The translations under genes and the position numbers were made by a program. Positions 1-9,486 of a stretch of 64,000 nt of DNA are shown piece by piece. The stretch is from contig CP103804.1 of NCBI GenBank assembly GCA_024919175.1, forward strand, positions 1-64,000, given 5' to 3'. The notes beneath the pieces were generated by a model that was given only the letters and a program-made list of their open reading frames with translations, was not told the origin of the DNA and made no database searches. Positions within the stretch are counted from its first letter, which is position 1. Every line of letters begins with the position of its first letter. Source of the DNA: Clostridioides difficile. Its GTDB lineage: Bacteria > Bacillota > Clostridia > Peptostreptococcales > Peptostreptococcaceae.

Positions 1-90
1 CGCTCCCCAGCATTCGAGTAAATACTTTCCTGGTGGCAAAACAACTTTTTGTTCTCCGTATACACAGTCAAAATCATAAATCTTAGCCAT
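1..90 (-). CDS. Partial tail-associated protein (N-terminus only)
   Basis: Only the first 30 codons are present; the gene continues to the left of the window. It starts at ATG 90 behind the ribosome site AAAGGAGAATG. The visible protein begins MAKIYDFDCV and carries LPPGKYLLECWGA, the opening pattern of glycine-rich phage tail or fibre proteins, in which a WGAxGG turn follows a PxGxYxxE strand. It directly follows the tail-fibre gene at 107-910 in the tail operon. The family call is inferred from this short motif and position. Confidence 0.5.
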   Translation of the reverse strand, partial: MAKIYDFDCVYGEQKVVLPPGKYLLECWGA

Positions 91-106
91 TTCAACATTC
101 TCCTTT

Positions 107-910
107 CTATATAGGTAATATATTATTTATTGTATTTATATTAATCTCATTAAATTTTTCTATCTTTGCAACAACTTCATCAATCGCCCCTTGAACATTT
201 GTAGCAGTAAGGTTACTTGTTGCATTATTATAACTTGTTTTCTCTGCTGTTGTTTCTATGCTATCTACACTAGTTTTTACCTCATTAATTGCACTAACTA
301 TATTTGTTTTATCTGTTGTAGTAAGTTGTGTTGTATCCCCTATTTTGTTATTTAACTCTGTTTTAGCAGTTTCTATGTTGCTTGTTAATTCTGCTTTGGT
401 TGTATCAATTTTAGTATTAACAGTACCTATTTTAGCATCTAATTCTTGTATGTCTTTAAGTGTAGCAAAAATTATTGTAGGGTCAATTTTAAGTTCTATA
501 TTATTTACATTAGATACAATCAAAACAGTTTTAACCTTCATGTCTACTACTGCTCCTTGCTCTATAGAAGGTTTATAACATTCTTTGTATTTAGAAATAG
601 CAATTAGATTATTTTCATTATCTAAATATCCTATTTCTCTTATCATAAACCCACCAACATTACTTGGTATAAGACTCTCTAGTATTATACAATTTGGTGC
701 AGTTTCATCTGTAGTTGTATTCCCAATATTACCTTCCCAAACTACATTTTTTAGAGCTGTTTGGCTTTCTGTTGGAGTATATTCACTACCTCCACCATCA
801 CCAAGTTGAATTTTTACAAATCCTACTTTGTTGCCTGTAACACTTGCATTTGCTATCTTTGCTTTTCCTATATCTGTAATTATAGTGTAATAACTTTTAT
901 CTATAGCCAA
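107..910 (-). CDS. Phage tail fibre (tail-collar type) protein
   Basis: The 267-residue protein starts at TTG 910, chosen because GGAGGTGATA sits directly before it. The first 150 residues (MAIDKSYYTI, YTPTESQTALKN, GFMIREIGYLD) match the N-terminal tail-collar fibre domain (DUF3751 type) that attaches fibres to the baseplate. The C-terminal 110 residues are Thr/Asn/Lys-rich with heptad-like repeats (DAKIGTVNTKIDTTKAEL), consistent with a trimeric fibre shaft. It follows the YmfQ-like and baseplate J genes, the normal order in contractile-tail phages. Host-range function is an inference. The short length suggests that receptor binding lies in a further downstream gene. Confidence 0.8.
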   Translation of the reverse strand: MAIDKSYYTIITDIGKAKIANASVTGNKVGFVKIQLGDGGGSEYTPTESQTALKNVVWEGNIGNTTTDETAPNCIILESLIPSNVGGFMIREIGYLDNENNLIAISKYKECYKPSIEQGAVVDMKVKTVLIVSNVNNIELKIDPTIIFATLKDIQELDAKIGTVNTKIDTTKAELTSNIETAKTELNNKIGDTTQLTTTDKTNIVSAINEVKTSVDSIETTAEKTSYNNATSNLTATNVQGAIDEVVAKIEKFNEININTINNILPI

Positions 911-921
911 TATATCACCTC

Positions 922-1539
922 CTAAAATATTGTTATCTCTTGGTATCCAACTCCATTTCCTGTTAGTATATCAATTTCTCCATAAGTTTCTATATCTGGT
1001 GGACTCCAAGGGTATATAGTTATTTCTTGACCCATTAGGGTTGTTATACCAAAATTCATATAATTGTCTTTGCTTATAAGCACCCTAGTATAATCTAAAG
1101 TCATATTACATGGCTTAATATTACTTACAAAAGAATGAACTTCCTCAAACCAATCTTGATTTCTAGCATCACTCTCAAGGTGTATGTTATAAGTAGCATT
1201 ATTAATAGTTAACTCATAATTACCTTCTCCAACTATACTATCTAGCCAGTTTCTTAAAAATCGTTCTGAATAAGGTAATTTACTTATATATCTACTAAAA
1301 ATCCTAAATCTTCTATCCTCTAAAGTTTCATTTGATTTGGGAGTTATAGACATTATCTTTTCCCATCTTTTTATACCACTTATAGTTAGGTCCTCTAAAA
1401 ACTGGTCATTTGATAGGTCCTTTAATTTGTCATGTAGCGTTTTTATTTCTTTGTTTTCTGCATTAAATACTTTTATATATTCTTCTTTATCTTGCAGAAT
1501 TTGTGGCAAGTAATTTATCAGATTAATCTCTTTATCCAA
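922..1539 (-). CDS. YmfQ-like (DUF2313) baseplate/tail protein
   Basis: This 205-residue protein begins MDKEINLINYLPQ and contains the pattern RRFRIFSRYISKLPYSERFLRNW, followed by a short beta-rich C-terminus. That arrangement is typical of the YmfQ/DUF2313 family (Mu gp48-like), which sits between the baseplate wedge and the fibres. Its start overlaps the end of the baseplate J gene by 8 bases, indicating translational coupling. Function follows from family and synteny; no catalytic motif is expected or seen. Confidence 0.8.
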   Translation of the reverse strand: MDKEINLINYLPQILQDKEEYIKVFNAENKEIKTLHDKLKDLSNDQFLEDLTISGIKRWEKIMSITPKSNETLEDRRFRIFSRYISKLPYSERFLRNWLDSIVGEGNYELTINNATYNIHLESDARNQDWFEEVHSFVSNIKPCNMTLDYTRVLISKDNYMNFGITTLMGQEITIYPWSPPDIETYGEIDILTGNGVGYQEITIF

Positions 1540-2581
1540 TCACTTCACCTCTTACTACTATAGAATCTTTATCAACACTAAAATTAGATGCAATACTATT
1601 TATCATAGTATTTGTAATATCTAACACTCCGTCAATACTAAGTAATCTTGTTTCCATCTGAGATATGCGAACTATTAAGTTTTCTTCATCTTCCCAACTC
1701 ATATTTAACTCATTTAAATAGTCGTCAATTGTTTCTTCTGCAATTGCTTTTATATTATCCCATGTATATCCACTCTTGTATGTTATTTCTGCTGATACAT
1801 TTATTATTGTACTTGTAACTCCTTCAACAGTTACTCGGTGTCCAATTGGTGCTAATCCAAGCCCTTCTCCATGGTGCTCAATTGGGTCAATTTCTTCCTG
1901 AACTAAGTTTACTAATTCTTCACTTGGTACTTTAAAATTAGAATTAATTATTACTAACTTAACAGTGCCTCCACCACTCCAAGTTGGATAAACTTTAACT
2001 CCTCCAATGTCAGGCAATTTATTAACTTCATCCTTGTAATTTTGAATATTCCCTCCAAAACTCTGTGAATTTAGGCTATCATAGTATCTTTGTCTTAGAC
2101 TGTCTTCTGATTCTTCATCTTCTCCATTTATCAGTATTTCTGTTAATTCAGCAGTTTCTAATTTGTCTATATATTCGATAGGTATTAATTGCCCTAATTC
2201 AAAAATAGGTCCAGCAGTTTCACATTTCATCTTATATATTCCTTCACTAATTCTTTCAGTTGCAATATAATTGTATTCTCCTAAATTAAAACGTGAATCA
2301 ATAGGAATATCTATGTTAAAAACTCCTTTTGCAATTGTATTAGTTGCTTCAAGTGGTGTGATTCCTCTTTCTTTGCATCTCTTCTCTAAATAGTAATAAC
2401 TAGCAGTATCTACAAATGTTTGGTCTAGTAATTCATCCATTGCAATGTATGTTTCAGATAATTCTACTGCAACAGGAGCAAGAGCATTATATATTATAGA
2501 CCCTTCTCGCTTGTCAAATGTATCTGGCACACTATCTAACATTCTTTTAATTATATTTTCAAAAGTCATTAACTCAAACAA
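1532..2581 (-). CDS. Baseplate J-like protein (XkdT/gp47 family)
   Basis: The 349-residue protein has the characteristic baseplate J features: an N-terminal helix with FDKREGSIIYNALAPVA, a central EDEESEDSLRQRYYDSL segment, then GGNIQNYKDEVNKLPDIGGVKVYPTW. In myoviruses and PBSX this protein forms the baseplate wedge around the hub. It abuts the XkdS-like gene (next start at 2582) and overlaps the YmfQ-like gene, so it belongs to the tail operon. Length is normal for Gram-positive phages. Confidence 0.9.
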   Translation of the reverse strand: MFELMTFENIIKRMLDSVPDTFDKREGSIIYNALAPVAVELSETYIAMDELLDQTFVDTASYYYLEKRCKERGITPLEATNTIAKGVFNIDIPIDSRFNLGEYNYIATERISEGIYKMKCETAGPIFELGQLIPIEYIDKLETAELTEILINGEDEESEDSLRQRYYDSLNSQSFGGNIQNYKDEVNKLPDIGGVKVYPTWSGGGTVKLVIINSNFKVPSEELVNLVQEEIDPIEHHGEGLGLAPIGHRVTVEGVTSTIINVSAEITYKSGYTWDNIKAIAEETIDDYLNELNMSWEDEENLIVRISQMETRLLSIDGVLDITNTMINSIASNFSVDKDSIVVRGEVIG

Positions 2582-3001
2582 TTATACACTCACCACCTTC
2601 TCTGCTTTGATATTTCCATATTTGCTGTAAACTGTGAATTTACAATGTACTTTACCCTTTATATTTTGAAACTCAAAATTATCTACATTTTCAATCCTAT
2701 CGTCCAATACTAGTGCTTCTTTAATACGTCTTTCAATTTCAGGTATCACAAAAGATATAGGTTCTCCAATTAAGTCATTTAATTCAACACCATAATTTCT
2801 AGAATAAATAAGGTGCTCATACCTTTCAGTATTTAAAATTAAAAAGATGGTTTGTTTTAATTCTTCCACATCATCACAAGTACCATCTACTCTGTTTTTT
2901 TCTATATTTAATTTAAATGTCTTACTTGGTTCTTGCCTTACATCAAAATTAATTATTGATACATCTTCAATATCATAATCTAAATTATCGGTTGGTAACA
3001 C
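2582..3001 (-). CDS. XkdS-like baseplate protein (DUF2634)
   Basis: This 139-residue protein starts at GTG 3001 and contains TIFLILNTERYEHLIYSRNYGVELNDLIGEP, the conserved DUF2634/gp25-like lysozyme-fold core. It corresponds to the T4 gp25 baseplate wedge component. It lies between the XkdR-like and baseplate J genes, its invariable place in PBSX-type clusters. No catalytic activity is expected; the fold is structural. Confidence 0.85.
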   Translation of the reverse strand: MLPTDNLDYDIEDVSIINFDVRQEPSKTFKLNIEKNRVDGTCDDVEELKQTIFLILNTERYEHLIYSRNYGVELNDLIGEPISFVIPEIERRIKEALVLDDRIENVDNFEFQNIKGKVHCKFTVYSKYGNIKAEKVVSV

Positions 3002-3005
3002 TTCA

Positions 3006-3266
3006 TCACATCCTGTCTAATATTAAATATTGTTGCCCCCCTTGCATACGAATTAAAACTAATTTGTCTCCTACCTTTTTATCTGTATATCTTTTAAATG
3101 TATCTGTCTGTATTAGAAAAAAATCATCAATAGATAGTTTTTGTTCTATCTTAACTTTTAGTGGACTAACACTTTCTATTGTTCCAAATACAACTCTCAT
3201 TGGGTTACTTGTTTCTACTGCATCCATTGCAGCTTTTTTTATTATTTGTAATAAATCTTGCGACAC
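3006..3266 (-). CDS. XkdR-like protein (DUF2577)
   Basis: An 86-residue protein starting at GTG 3266 behind AGTGAGGTG. It reads as a small beta-rich OB-like domain (VVFGTIESVSPLKVKIEQK, KVGDKLVLIRMQGGQQYLILDRM), the DUF2577 family found in PBSX-type tail operons and thought to be a spike or hub accessory. It lies 14 bases downstream of the large hub/peptidase gene. Assignment rests on sequence pattern and gene order. Confidence 0.8.
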   Translation of the reverse strand: MSQDLLQIIKKAAMDAVETSNPMRVVFGTIESVSPLKVKIEQKLSIDDFFLIQTDTFKRYTDKKVGDKLVLIRMQGGQQYLILDRM

Positions 3267-3279
3267 TTTATCACCTCAC

Positions 3280-5178
3280 TTATATAAATCTTCTAGCTCT
3301 CACATAATTTTTCTTATAATAGCTTCCATTTAGACTAGTTATTTTTACTACATCACCAGTATGAGGAGAATGAATAAACTCATTATTTCCAATATACATA
3401 CCAACATGATTTATCTTACCTTTAGGTCCATTACTAGAAAAAAACACCAAGTCTCCTCGTTGTAAATTACTTTTATCTACTCCTTTACCTGCATTTCCTT
3501 GTGATGACGATACTCTTGGAATTGTAATTCCTAAAGCATTTTTATAACACCATTGAGTAAATCCAGAACAATCAAAATTGTTAGGTCCTGTAGCTCCATA
3601 TACATATTTACAACCTAATTTACTTTTTGCTAGATTAATTAATTTATCTGTCTTAGAGTTATTATTTGTACTACTGCTTTGGTTGTTACCTTCAACTTGA
3701 TATGTTTGTTCTTCATCTCCACCTATAATTATATAACCATTTCTTCTTCCAAACTTCCTACATTCACTATCATTAGGTAATAATATATCTATATGGTAAG
3801 TTCCATTTGTTTCAACATATATTCTTCCTCCATTATCTTTTACTGTGTAAACTTTGTTATCATAGGCTGTACCAGGAAGTACAATTTTTACTTTATCTCC
3901 ATACTCAAACACTGGATGTTTCTTTAAAAAATCATCAGTGTACCAAGTTTTTCTAACCGCTTTTCTATTCATTGGTCCTGCAACAGTTCTTGATTTCACA
4001 TCAAGTGGCTTTCCATTGCAATCTGTTTTTCCACCTTCCATTGCATTGTTTCCTGGATAATATGCAGTAAATATAGCAGGAACTTTTTTATCTGTATTTG
4101 TTTTAGTAGTATTTTGTGCTGTACCATTTTTCTTTTCATCTTTATTATTACTATTTCCACTTGAATAGGAACTTGAAGAATAAGAAGCAAATTCATCTCC
4201 ATCAACAAGAGTCAAATCCATAAAGTGCGAATTATTCTCAAAAGTATGTTTAACTTTCTCAACTAACATATAATTTTGAACTTCTATATCTCCTAAATCT
4301 AAAAAAACAGGTACTAAACAACCTGCTCTTACTCTAATATCTCCAAGTACATTTTTTAAACTCAATGACTTAGTTTTCTTATTATATAGTTTTAGAAGTA
4401 TATCACATTTTTGTTTTATTTCTGCTTCACTCATATTTTTATCTACTGTATCAAATAGTTGTAGTATTCCCCAACTCCTCATATGCGTTGAGTCTTGAGC
4501 AATATACACATCTCTTTTTCCTGTTTCTTCATTATCTCTTACTAATTTTATCTTTGTGTAAGTATCACTATCTATTGATGAATTATAGTCAAAATCTTCT
4601 ATTACATCATTGTTCATAACCGTATCAAGTTTCATTGATGCAACATTTTTTAGAGTTAATCTTCCAAAATCATCATATAAAACATACATTTCCTTTTTCT
4701 CTCTTAAAGTATCATCAAGTGCAGTTAACACCATATCAAAGAGTGTTTTATTTTCTTCGACTCTAGATATTTTATACTTAGTATCTTCTATGACATTGTA
4801 TTTTAAATTAAAATCTTTAGCCAACATTTTTACAAGTTCACTTGCAGTTTTATTACTATATACATAGGTATCTTTATTTTTAAAATACCTCAACTGGTCG
4901 TAAGCAACAATTTTGATATGATTTTCCTTATCCCTTTTCTTTTGAAATATATATCCATAAAATATACCTATTCCTTTATAATATAGCCTTACAGAGTTAC
5001 CTTCACAGAATTGTAGTATATCATCCATTACTATAGTAAATTCTAACTTGCTTGGTGTCCCTCGTCTTTCTATCTCCCATGTAATTCCATCCAAAACTAC
5101 AGACTCATAGAAATCCTCCCAATGTGCAATAACCAATCTTATATCCCTATCATTTGCTAGAACTAATTCATCAGCCAA
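3280..5178 (-). CDS. Tail hub protein (XkdQ-like) fused to NlpC/P60 endopeptidase
   Basis: This is a 632-residue two-part protein. Residues 1-325 resemble the XkdQ/late-control-D hub domain. A Ser/Asn/Lys-rich linker follows, then a 3D-like beta region (AVRKTWYTDDF, TYHIDILLPNDSECRKFGRRNG), and finally an NlpC/P60 peptidase at about 515-632. The peptidase triad is visible: Cys537 in FDCSGF, His591 in NHVGMY and His603 in FIHSPH. It would cut peptidoglycan stem peptides during injection. In PBSX the hub and peptidase are separate proteins; fusion is common in clostridial phages. The start is TTG 5178, overlapping the LysM gene by 8 bases. Confidence 0.88.
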   Translation of the reverse strand: MADELVLANDRDIRLVIAHWEDFYESVVLDGITWEIERRGTPSKLEFTIVMDDILQFCEGNSVRLYYKGIGIFYGYIFQKKRDKENHIKIVAYDQLRYFKNKDTYVYSNKTASELVKMLAKDFNLKYNVIEDTKYKISRVEENKTLFDMVLTALDDTLREKKEMYVLYDDFGRLTLKNVASMKLDTVMNNDVIEDFDYNSSIDSDTYTKIKLVRDNEETGKRDVYIAQDSTHMRSWGILQLFDTVDKNMSEAEIKQKCDILLKLYNKKTKSLSLKNVLGDIRVRAGCLVPVFLDLGDIEVQNYMLVEKVKHTFENNSHFMDLTLVDGDEFASYSSSSYSSGNSNNKDEKKNGTAQNTTKTNTDKKVPAIFTAYYPGNNAMEGGKTDCNGKPLDVKSRTVAGPMNRKAVRKTWYTDDFLKKHPVFEYGDKVKIVLPGTAYDNKVYTVKDNGGRIYVETNGTYHIDILLPNDSECRKFGRRNGYIIIGGDEEQTYQVEGNNQSSSTNNNSKTDKLINLAKSKLGCKYVYGATGPNNFDCSGFTQWCYKNALGITIPRVSSSQGNAGKGVDKSNLQRGDLVFFSSNGPKGKINHVGMYIGNNEFIHSPHTGDVVKITSLNGSYYKKNYVRARRFI

Positions 5179-5860
5179 GTTTTAACACCTGCCCTTTATA
5201 GATGGTGTATTTACTTAAATTCTTCCCCTTGTTAGCCTTATCCATCATTGATTTATTTAGTTCATATACCTTCTTATATAGCGACCCATCTCCAAGTTGT
5301 TTTTGACAGATTGACCAAAGAGAATCACCCGATTTTACTGTATATGTTTTAGCGTTTGGGGCATTGACTGAATCGACTCTCTTTGGCTCTATTTTTACGC
5401 TTGGTCTACCAGTTTCGTTTTTGGGAGTTGCAGGAACTAATTTTTTAGTTGAATAATCTCTATATTGTTTTAATTTTATTGCAACTTTAACATCTGAACC
5501 ATTGTCTGCATCTTCTACTATGTTATATTCCTCTAAAGATACTTTCATATTAGTGTTAAATAGAACTTTATTTCCAAGTTCACGAGACACAATAAATTGG
5601 AATGGCTTACAATCTGTTTTTAGTAATTCCAGTTTACTTAAAAAGAATTGAACATCTCTAAATTGACCTCTGTAAAAAGGTAATTTATTATGTGTAAATT
5701 CTGCTTCAAAACTTATTTCAGATAATCCTTCTTTTTTTAATATGTTTACTTCTCCAGTGTTTATCAAATCAACTGTTTTATTTTTGTTTGTTACTTTAAT
5801 TTCAAGTTTACCAGGCGGGATTGGTAATTGTACTCCATCTAGGTAAAAATCATAAGCCAT
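5171..5860 (-). CDS. XkdP-like LysM tail protein
   Basis: A 229-residue protein whose first 150 residues form a phage tail-tube-initiator-like domain (LPIPPGKLEIKVTNKNKTVDLINTGEV). The C-terminal 55 residues are a LysM domain (YTVKSGDSLWSICQKQLGDG to YTIYKGQVLKLG), which binds peptidoglycan glycan chains. It sits between the tape-measure and hub genes, as XkdP does in PBSX. It likely anchors the baseplate to the cell wall during injection. Start ATG 5858-5860 has AAAGGAGGGATATA in front. Confidence 0.88.
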   Translation of the reverse strand: MAYDFYLDGVQLPIPPGKLEIKVTNKNKTVDLINTGEVNILKKEGLSEISFEAEFTHNKLPFYRGQFRDVQFFLSKLELLKTDCKPFQFIVSRELGNKVLFNTNMKVSLEEYNIVEDADNGSDVKVAIKLKQYRDYSTKKLVPATPKNETGRPSVKIEPKRVDSVNAPNAKTYTVKSGDSLWSICQKQLGDGSLYKKVYELNKSMMDKANKGKNLSKYTIYKGQVLKLG

Positions 5861-5875
5861 TTATATCCCTCCTTT

Positions 5876-8227
5876 CTAAACTATTCCTTCTGCTGATACA
5901 ACCATTGCATTCTCTAGTTTCTCTTTTAAGACATTTACTATTCCATCCACATCTGTATCGCTATTTATGTTGTTTGTATTATTCATGTCAATTTTAATGT
6001 TGACTCCTGTATACTTGTTTATTACTTCCTGTTCTGCAATGTCTCTTAGGTATTTTAAATCTTCTTGACTTTTATCCATTGTTTTAGCCATTTTTGCAGT
6101 ATTTCCTGCCGTGTCTTTTGCTCCTTTTGCTGCATCTCCAAGTGGAGAATTAAGCCCTGCTGAACCTATTCCATCTCCAAGACCATATTTTTTGTCCCAA
6201 AGGTCATCTAAGCCTAATTTTTTCTTTGCATCTTCTGCTATTTTATTGATGTCAAAAGCGTCTTTTAATTTATTTTCTAAATTTTGACCTACTTCATACC
6301 CTTTTTTGTAAGAGTCAAATGGGTTTTTAATGTCCATATATGGTGCTCTCCAGTCAGCAGGCTTTACAGGCTCTTTTAATGTTTTTTGGTAATCTTTATA
6401 TTGTTTTACAAAAGAATCTATTTTGTCCAAGCTTCCTAAAGTATTTATATTAACGCCTGGGATTAGATTTAAAGCTTTTATAACTCCATTAATCCCTTTT
6501 ATTGCTATGTTTGCTGCACTTACAAAAGCATTTGCTAAAGCTGTAGCACAATTGTCAAAACTTCCTCCAACATCACCCATTGCATTTATTACAAAATTTT
6601 GGAATTTATAAAATAACATCTGTACATTATAGATAACAATATTAAACGAATTAACAAAGAACTCTGCAAACGCCATTACAATATTCCATGCACCTGCAAA
6701 GACATCATATATACAAGTTCCCAAGAAATAAAAACACCCTACTACTACTCCAGTTGCAGAAATACTAGTTCCTGCAAAATGGTTGAATATTGCTACTCCT
6801 ACAAATATCGCTACTATTACTAAGGCTACAGCTGATACCACCATAATCATAGTCGCACATAGTGTAACATTAGCTCTGCTTACTCCTAAAGTCATCAATT
6901 GGTGTATAAGCATTGCTTTTGTAGCAACGTATAATTCTCCAGTAAAAAGTGCTGTCACAAAACACTGTGTAAAAGTAATTGCTGTGTAAATTGTTTGGGC
7001 TATTAAAACTGAATATATTATAACTTTGTAGGCAATAAAAGCTCCTACAATACCATAAACTATAGGTGCAATAATACTCCAGTTTTGTGTAAATACATTA
7101 GCAACACTTAGTGCTTGTGTTATTATCCACCCCAATCCTTGCGTAATTAAGCTGACTCCAACAATAATCATGTTTGTAAAACCTTGAAATGTTGGACTAC
7201 TTAGTAAGTCAATAAATCCATTAAACACATTAAATCCAACATTCCCAAGTACATATAATGAATCCGTAACATTAGTTATAAAGGTTCGGAATCCTCCACT
7301 AGAAACAGTATCTTCAATCTTTTTTTGTATAACACCAAAAATCATAATTGCATTATTTTTTATGCTCGTAAAGATTTGTCCTATAGTGTATGGCATCTGC
7401 TCAAACTGAGCATTTGTTTGTTCTGATGCGGCAAGTAATGAGTCTTTTACAATATCAGCAGTTAACATTCCCTCGCTTGCCATTCCTCTAATTTTTCCTA
7501 TATCCACGTCCAAATAATCCGCAATACTACGGATAATATTAGGTGCTGACTCAAATACAGCGTTTAATTCTTCACCTCTTAGCACACCACTTCCTAGCCC
7601 TTGCGTTAATTGTAGTAATGCTGAATTCATTTCTTGAGTGCTTGCACCTGCTATGACAAATTTTTTGTTGAGCTGCTCTGCAAAGCTTACTATTTCTCTA
7701 GTACTACTAAATGCACTACCTGCATTCATACCTATGCGACTTACTATCTGTGCTGTATCTAAATAGGATGCACGAGACCTTTCAGCTGATTGGAAAATCA
7801 TTTTATTTAATCCTCCATCAGATAGCTTATCATCATTTATCATTGCTAATCGCGCGTTGGTATTTGTCATTTGGTCGCTTAAATTTGCTAACCCTCCTAT
7901 ACTTTTTAATCCTAAATAAGTTGCAGCTAAGCGTTTGACATTTCCAAGTAATTTATCTGTATTACTTGCTCCTTTGCTAATATCTTCATTGAATTTTCTT
8001 TGTTCGTTATCAGCACTTCCTATTTTTTGTTCTATTCTTGTTAAAACACTTTCTATATTATTCAAGCTTTGTTGAGATGTCTGTATTCCACCTGTGTTGA
8101 GTGGATTATTCAATCTACCTTGTAGTCTTTCTAGACTACTAATTGTCGTATTAATAGATGCTGTCATATTCCTAAAGGCAGGTGTCATTCCATCAAAAAT
8201 ACGGATAGATGTTTGTATTGTAGCCAT
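5876..8227 (-). CDS. Tail tape-measure protein
   Basis: The protein is 783 residues from ATG 8227, chosen because GGAAGGAGAG lies about 9 bases before it; an upstream in-frame TTG at 8248 overlaps that site. The N-terminus is helical. Residues about 120-290 match the tape-measure N-terminal domain (NTNARLAMINDDKLSDGG, GLGSGVLRGEELNAVFESAPNI). Residues 330-570 contain several long hydrophobic segments. It sets tail length and forms the injection channel. It is short for a contractile tail and is separated from its chaperones by a 6-kb cassette, whereas these genes are normally adjacent. Confidence 0.92.
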   Translation of the reverse strand: MATIQTSIRIFDGMTPAFRNMTASINTTISSLERLQGRLNNPLNTGGIQTSQQSLNNIESVLTRIEQKIGSADNEQRKFNEDISKGASNTDKLLGNVKRLAATYLGLKSIGGLANLSDQMTNTNARLAMINDDKLSDGGLNKMIFQSAERSRASYLDTAQIVSRIGMNAGSAFSSTREIVSFAEQLNKKFVIAGASTQEMNSALLQLTQGLGSGVLRGEELNAVFESAPNIIRSIADYLDVDIGKIRGMASEGMLTADIVKDSLLAASEQTNAQFEQMPYTIGQIFTSIKNNAIMIFGVIQKKIEDTVSSGGFRTFITNVTDSLYVLGNVGFNVFNGFIDLLSSPTFQGFTNMIIVGVSLITQGLGWIITQALSVANVFTQNWSIIAPIVYGIVGAFIAYKVIIYSVLIAQTIYTAITFTQCFVTALFTGELYVATKAMLIHQLMTLGVSRANVTLCATMIMVVSAVALVIVAIFVGVAIFNHFAGTSISATGVVVGCFYFLGTCIYDVFAGAWNIVMAFAEFFVNSFNIVIYNVQMLFYKFQNFVINAMGDVGGSFDNCATALANAFVSAANIAIKGINGVIKALNLIPGVNINTLGSLDKIDSFVKQYKDYQKTLKEPVKPADWRAPYMDIKNPFDSYKKGYEVGQNLENKLKDAFDINKIAEDAKKKLGLDDLWDKKYGLGDGIGSAGLNSPLGDAAKGAKDTAGNTAKMAKTMDKSQEDLKYLRDIAEQEVINKYTGVNIKIDMNNTNNINSDTDVDGIVNVLKEKLENAMVVSAEGIV

Positions 8228-8260
8228 TTCTTCACTCTCCTTCCTCAAATTTTTACATAA

Positions 8261-8287
8261 AAAAACACCTACATAAGTAAGTGTCTA
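8261..8287 (-). terminator. Rho-independent terminator after the SHOCT-domain gene
   Basis: Read on the minus strand, a short stem (ACACTTAC / GTAGGTGT) runs into seven T residues just past the stop of the 260-residue gene. It is one copy of a hairpin found repeatedly in this prophage. Confidence 0.65.
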
Positions 8288-8291
8288 GTTA

Positions 8292-9074
8292 TTATAAATT
8301 TAATAATTCTTTTTTCTTAGTATTAAATTCTTCTTCTGTTATTGCTCCTATATCTAGTAGCTCTTTCAATCCTTTTACTTGCTCTATTGAACTACTAGTT
8401 TTATCTTGTTCATTGTTAGCTTTATCATTGTTTTTTACAATTATTGAAAGTACTGATAAAATCTCTTGTGCTTCATTACAAGCATTTTGGTATATAGATG
8501 AATTAGTTTTTGTCCTTGTATTAATCAAATTAATATATTCTAAAGGATTATTAATATTATTAAATGTTATCTTGATTTTAAATGTATTGACAATCTTTCT
8601 TGTTGTTTTTTTACCTGTTACACCTCCAACTACAGCTCCAGTTGCACCAAATAAAACACCCCCAACTACAGCTCTTCCTAAACCACCACTAACTATAGAC
8701 TCTTCATCTTCTAAAAGTTCAAACTCTATAATTTCATCAGTTGCATATACGGTTTCTATTATATCTCCGCCTTTACGAATATCTGATATTTTAATAAATT
8801 TATTATTTTCATCAATTGATATGAATTTATTAATTTTATTTGTCTCAACAAATTTTTCTAATAGTTCTCTATTTTTCTTAGAAAAATTTATAAACTTTCT
8901 TATTCCCTCATGGTCTGCTAATACTTGCATTGCACTAGTTGTTTTTAATCTTTCGCTAGAGAATATTGTAAAATCAACAAAGCAATTATTGCACAGATAT
9001 TCATTTTCTAAAACTTTATTTTTACCCTTTCCTCCACATATGCAACATGGTTCTTTACCTCCAAATAATCCCAT
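8292..9074 (-). CDS. Zinc-finger and SHOCT-domain protein of unknown role
   Basis: This 260-residue protein starts at ATG 9074 behind GGGGGTAATCTT. The N-terminus has two CxxC pairs (CCICGGKGK, YLCNNC), a DUF4428-like zinc knuckle. The middle has a glycine-rich membrane-insertion-like stretch (GGLGRAVVGGVLFGATGAVVGG). The last 30 residues (LKELLDIGAITEEEFNTKKKELL) are a SHOCT domain, a short oligomerisation module often at protein C-termini. It is flanked by its own promoter-like TATAAT and a terminator, so it looks like an independent moron within the tail region. Its biochemical role is unknown. Confidence 0.75.
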   Translation of the reverse strand: MGLFGGKEPCCICGGKGKNKVLENEYLCNNCFVDFTIFSSERLKTTSAMQVLADHEGIRKFINFSKKNRELLEKFVETNKINKFISIDENNKFIKISDIRKGGDIIETVYATDEIIEFELLEDEESIVSGGLGRAVVGGVLFGATGAVVGGVTGKKTTRKIVNTFKIKITFNNINNPLEYINLINTRTKTNSSIYQNACNEAQEILSVLSIIVKNNDKANNEQDKTSSSIEQVKGLKELLDIGAITEEEFNTKKKELLNL

Positions 9075-9154
9075 AAGATTACCCCCTACATAATTTTATA
9101 GCATTATTATACTATATTAGTAAAATTTTTACATTATAATCACATCCTTTCAAT

Positions 9155-9185
9155 AAAAAAACACCTACCTGAGTAAGTGTTTTTC
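9155..9185 (-). terminator. Terminator downstream of CRISPR array 1
   Basis: On the minus strand a stem (AACACTTAC / GTAGGTGTT) is followed by seven T residues, just after the last, degenerate repeat of array 1. It would end the pre-crRNA transcript and shield the downstream SHOCT gene. Confidence 0.6.
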
Positions 9186-9195
9186 AGTATTTTTA

Positions 9196-9486
9196 ATTTT
9201 AAGTCCACATAGTTAATATAAAACTAGCCATACTTGAAAATAATCTAACTATTGAACCTAACTTTACATACCACTTAGTTAATATAAAATAATATTTGTA
9301 TCAATGCTGTCTACTATAGCTCCATTCTTTACATACCACTTAGTTAATATAAAACTGACTAGTACGAATGCTAGATTGAACATGATAAATGACTTTACAT
9401 ACCACTTAGTTAATATAAAATTTTCTTTTCTTCTACTGTAGTCGCATTAATTCCAGCCTTTACATACCACTTAGTTAATATAAATC
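9196..9486 (-). CRISPR. CRISPR array 1 (5 repeats, 4 spacers), prophage-borne
   Basis: Repeats of 29 bp lie at 9196, 9262, 9327, 9393 and 9458. In the inferred transcription sense (minus) the unit begins GTTTTATATTAAC and ends GTGGTATGTAAAG. Spacers are 36-37 bp. The repeat at 9196-9224 is degenerate, which marks the trailer end; the leader end is at 9486, where a TATAAT lies about 10 bases upstream. The repeat matches the type I-B repeat known for C. difficile. No cas gene is present in the window, so processing must rely on host Cas proteins. At least two spacers read open as phage-like protein in one frame; no perfect match to this window was noticed. Confidence 0.95.

Noticed and set aside
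8281..9093. A 270-codon plus-strand open frame opposite the SHOCT gene
   Set aside because: Hydrophobic, Ser/Leu-rich antisense shadow of the minus-strand gene, which has a strong ribosome site, zinc-finger and SHOCT signatures.
9225..9457. Self-targeting spacers in array 1
   Set aside because: Compared by eye with phage genes of the window; no match beyond short words was found, so no self-target is claimed.
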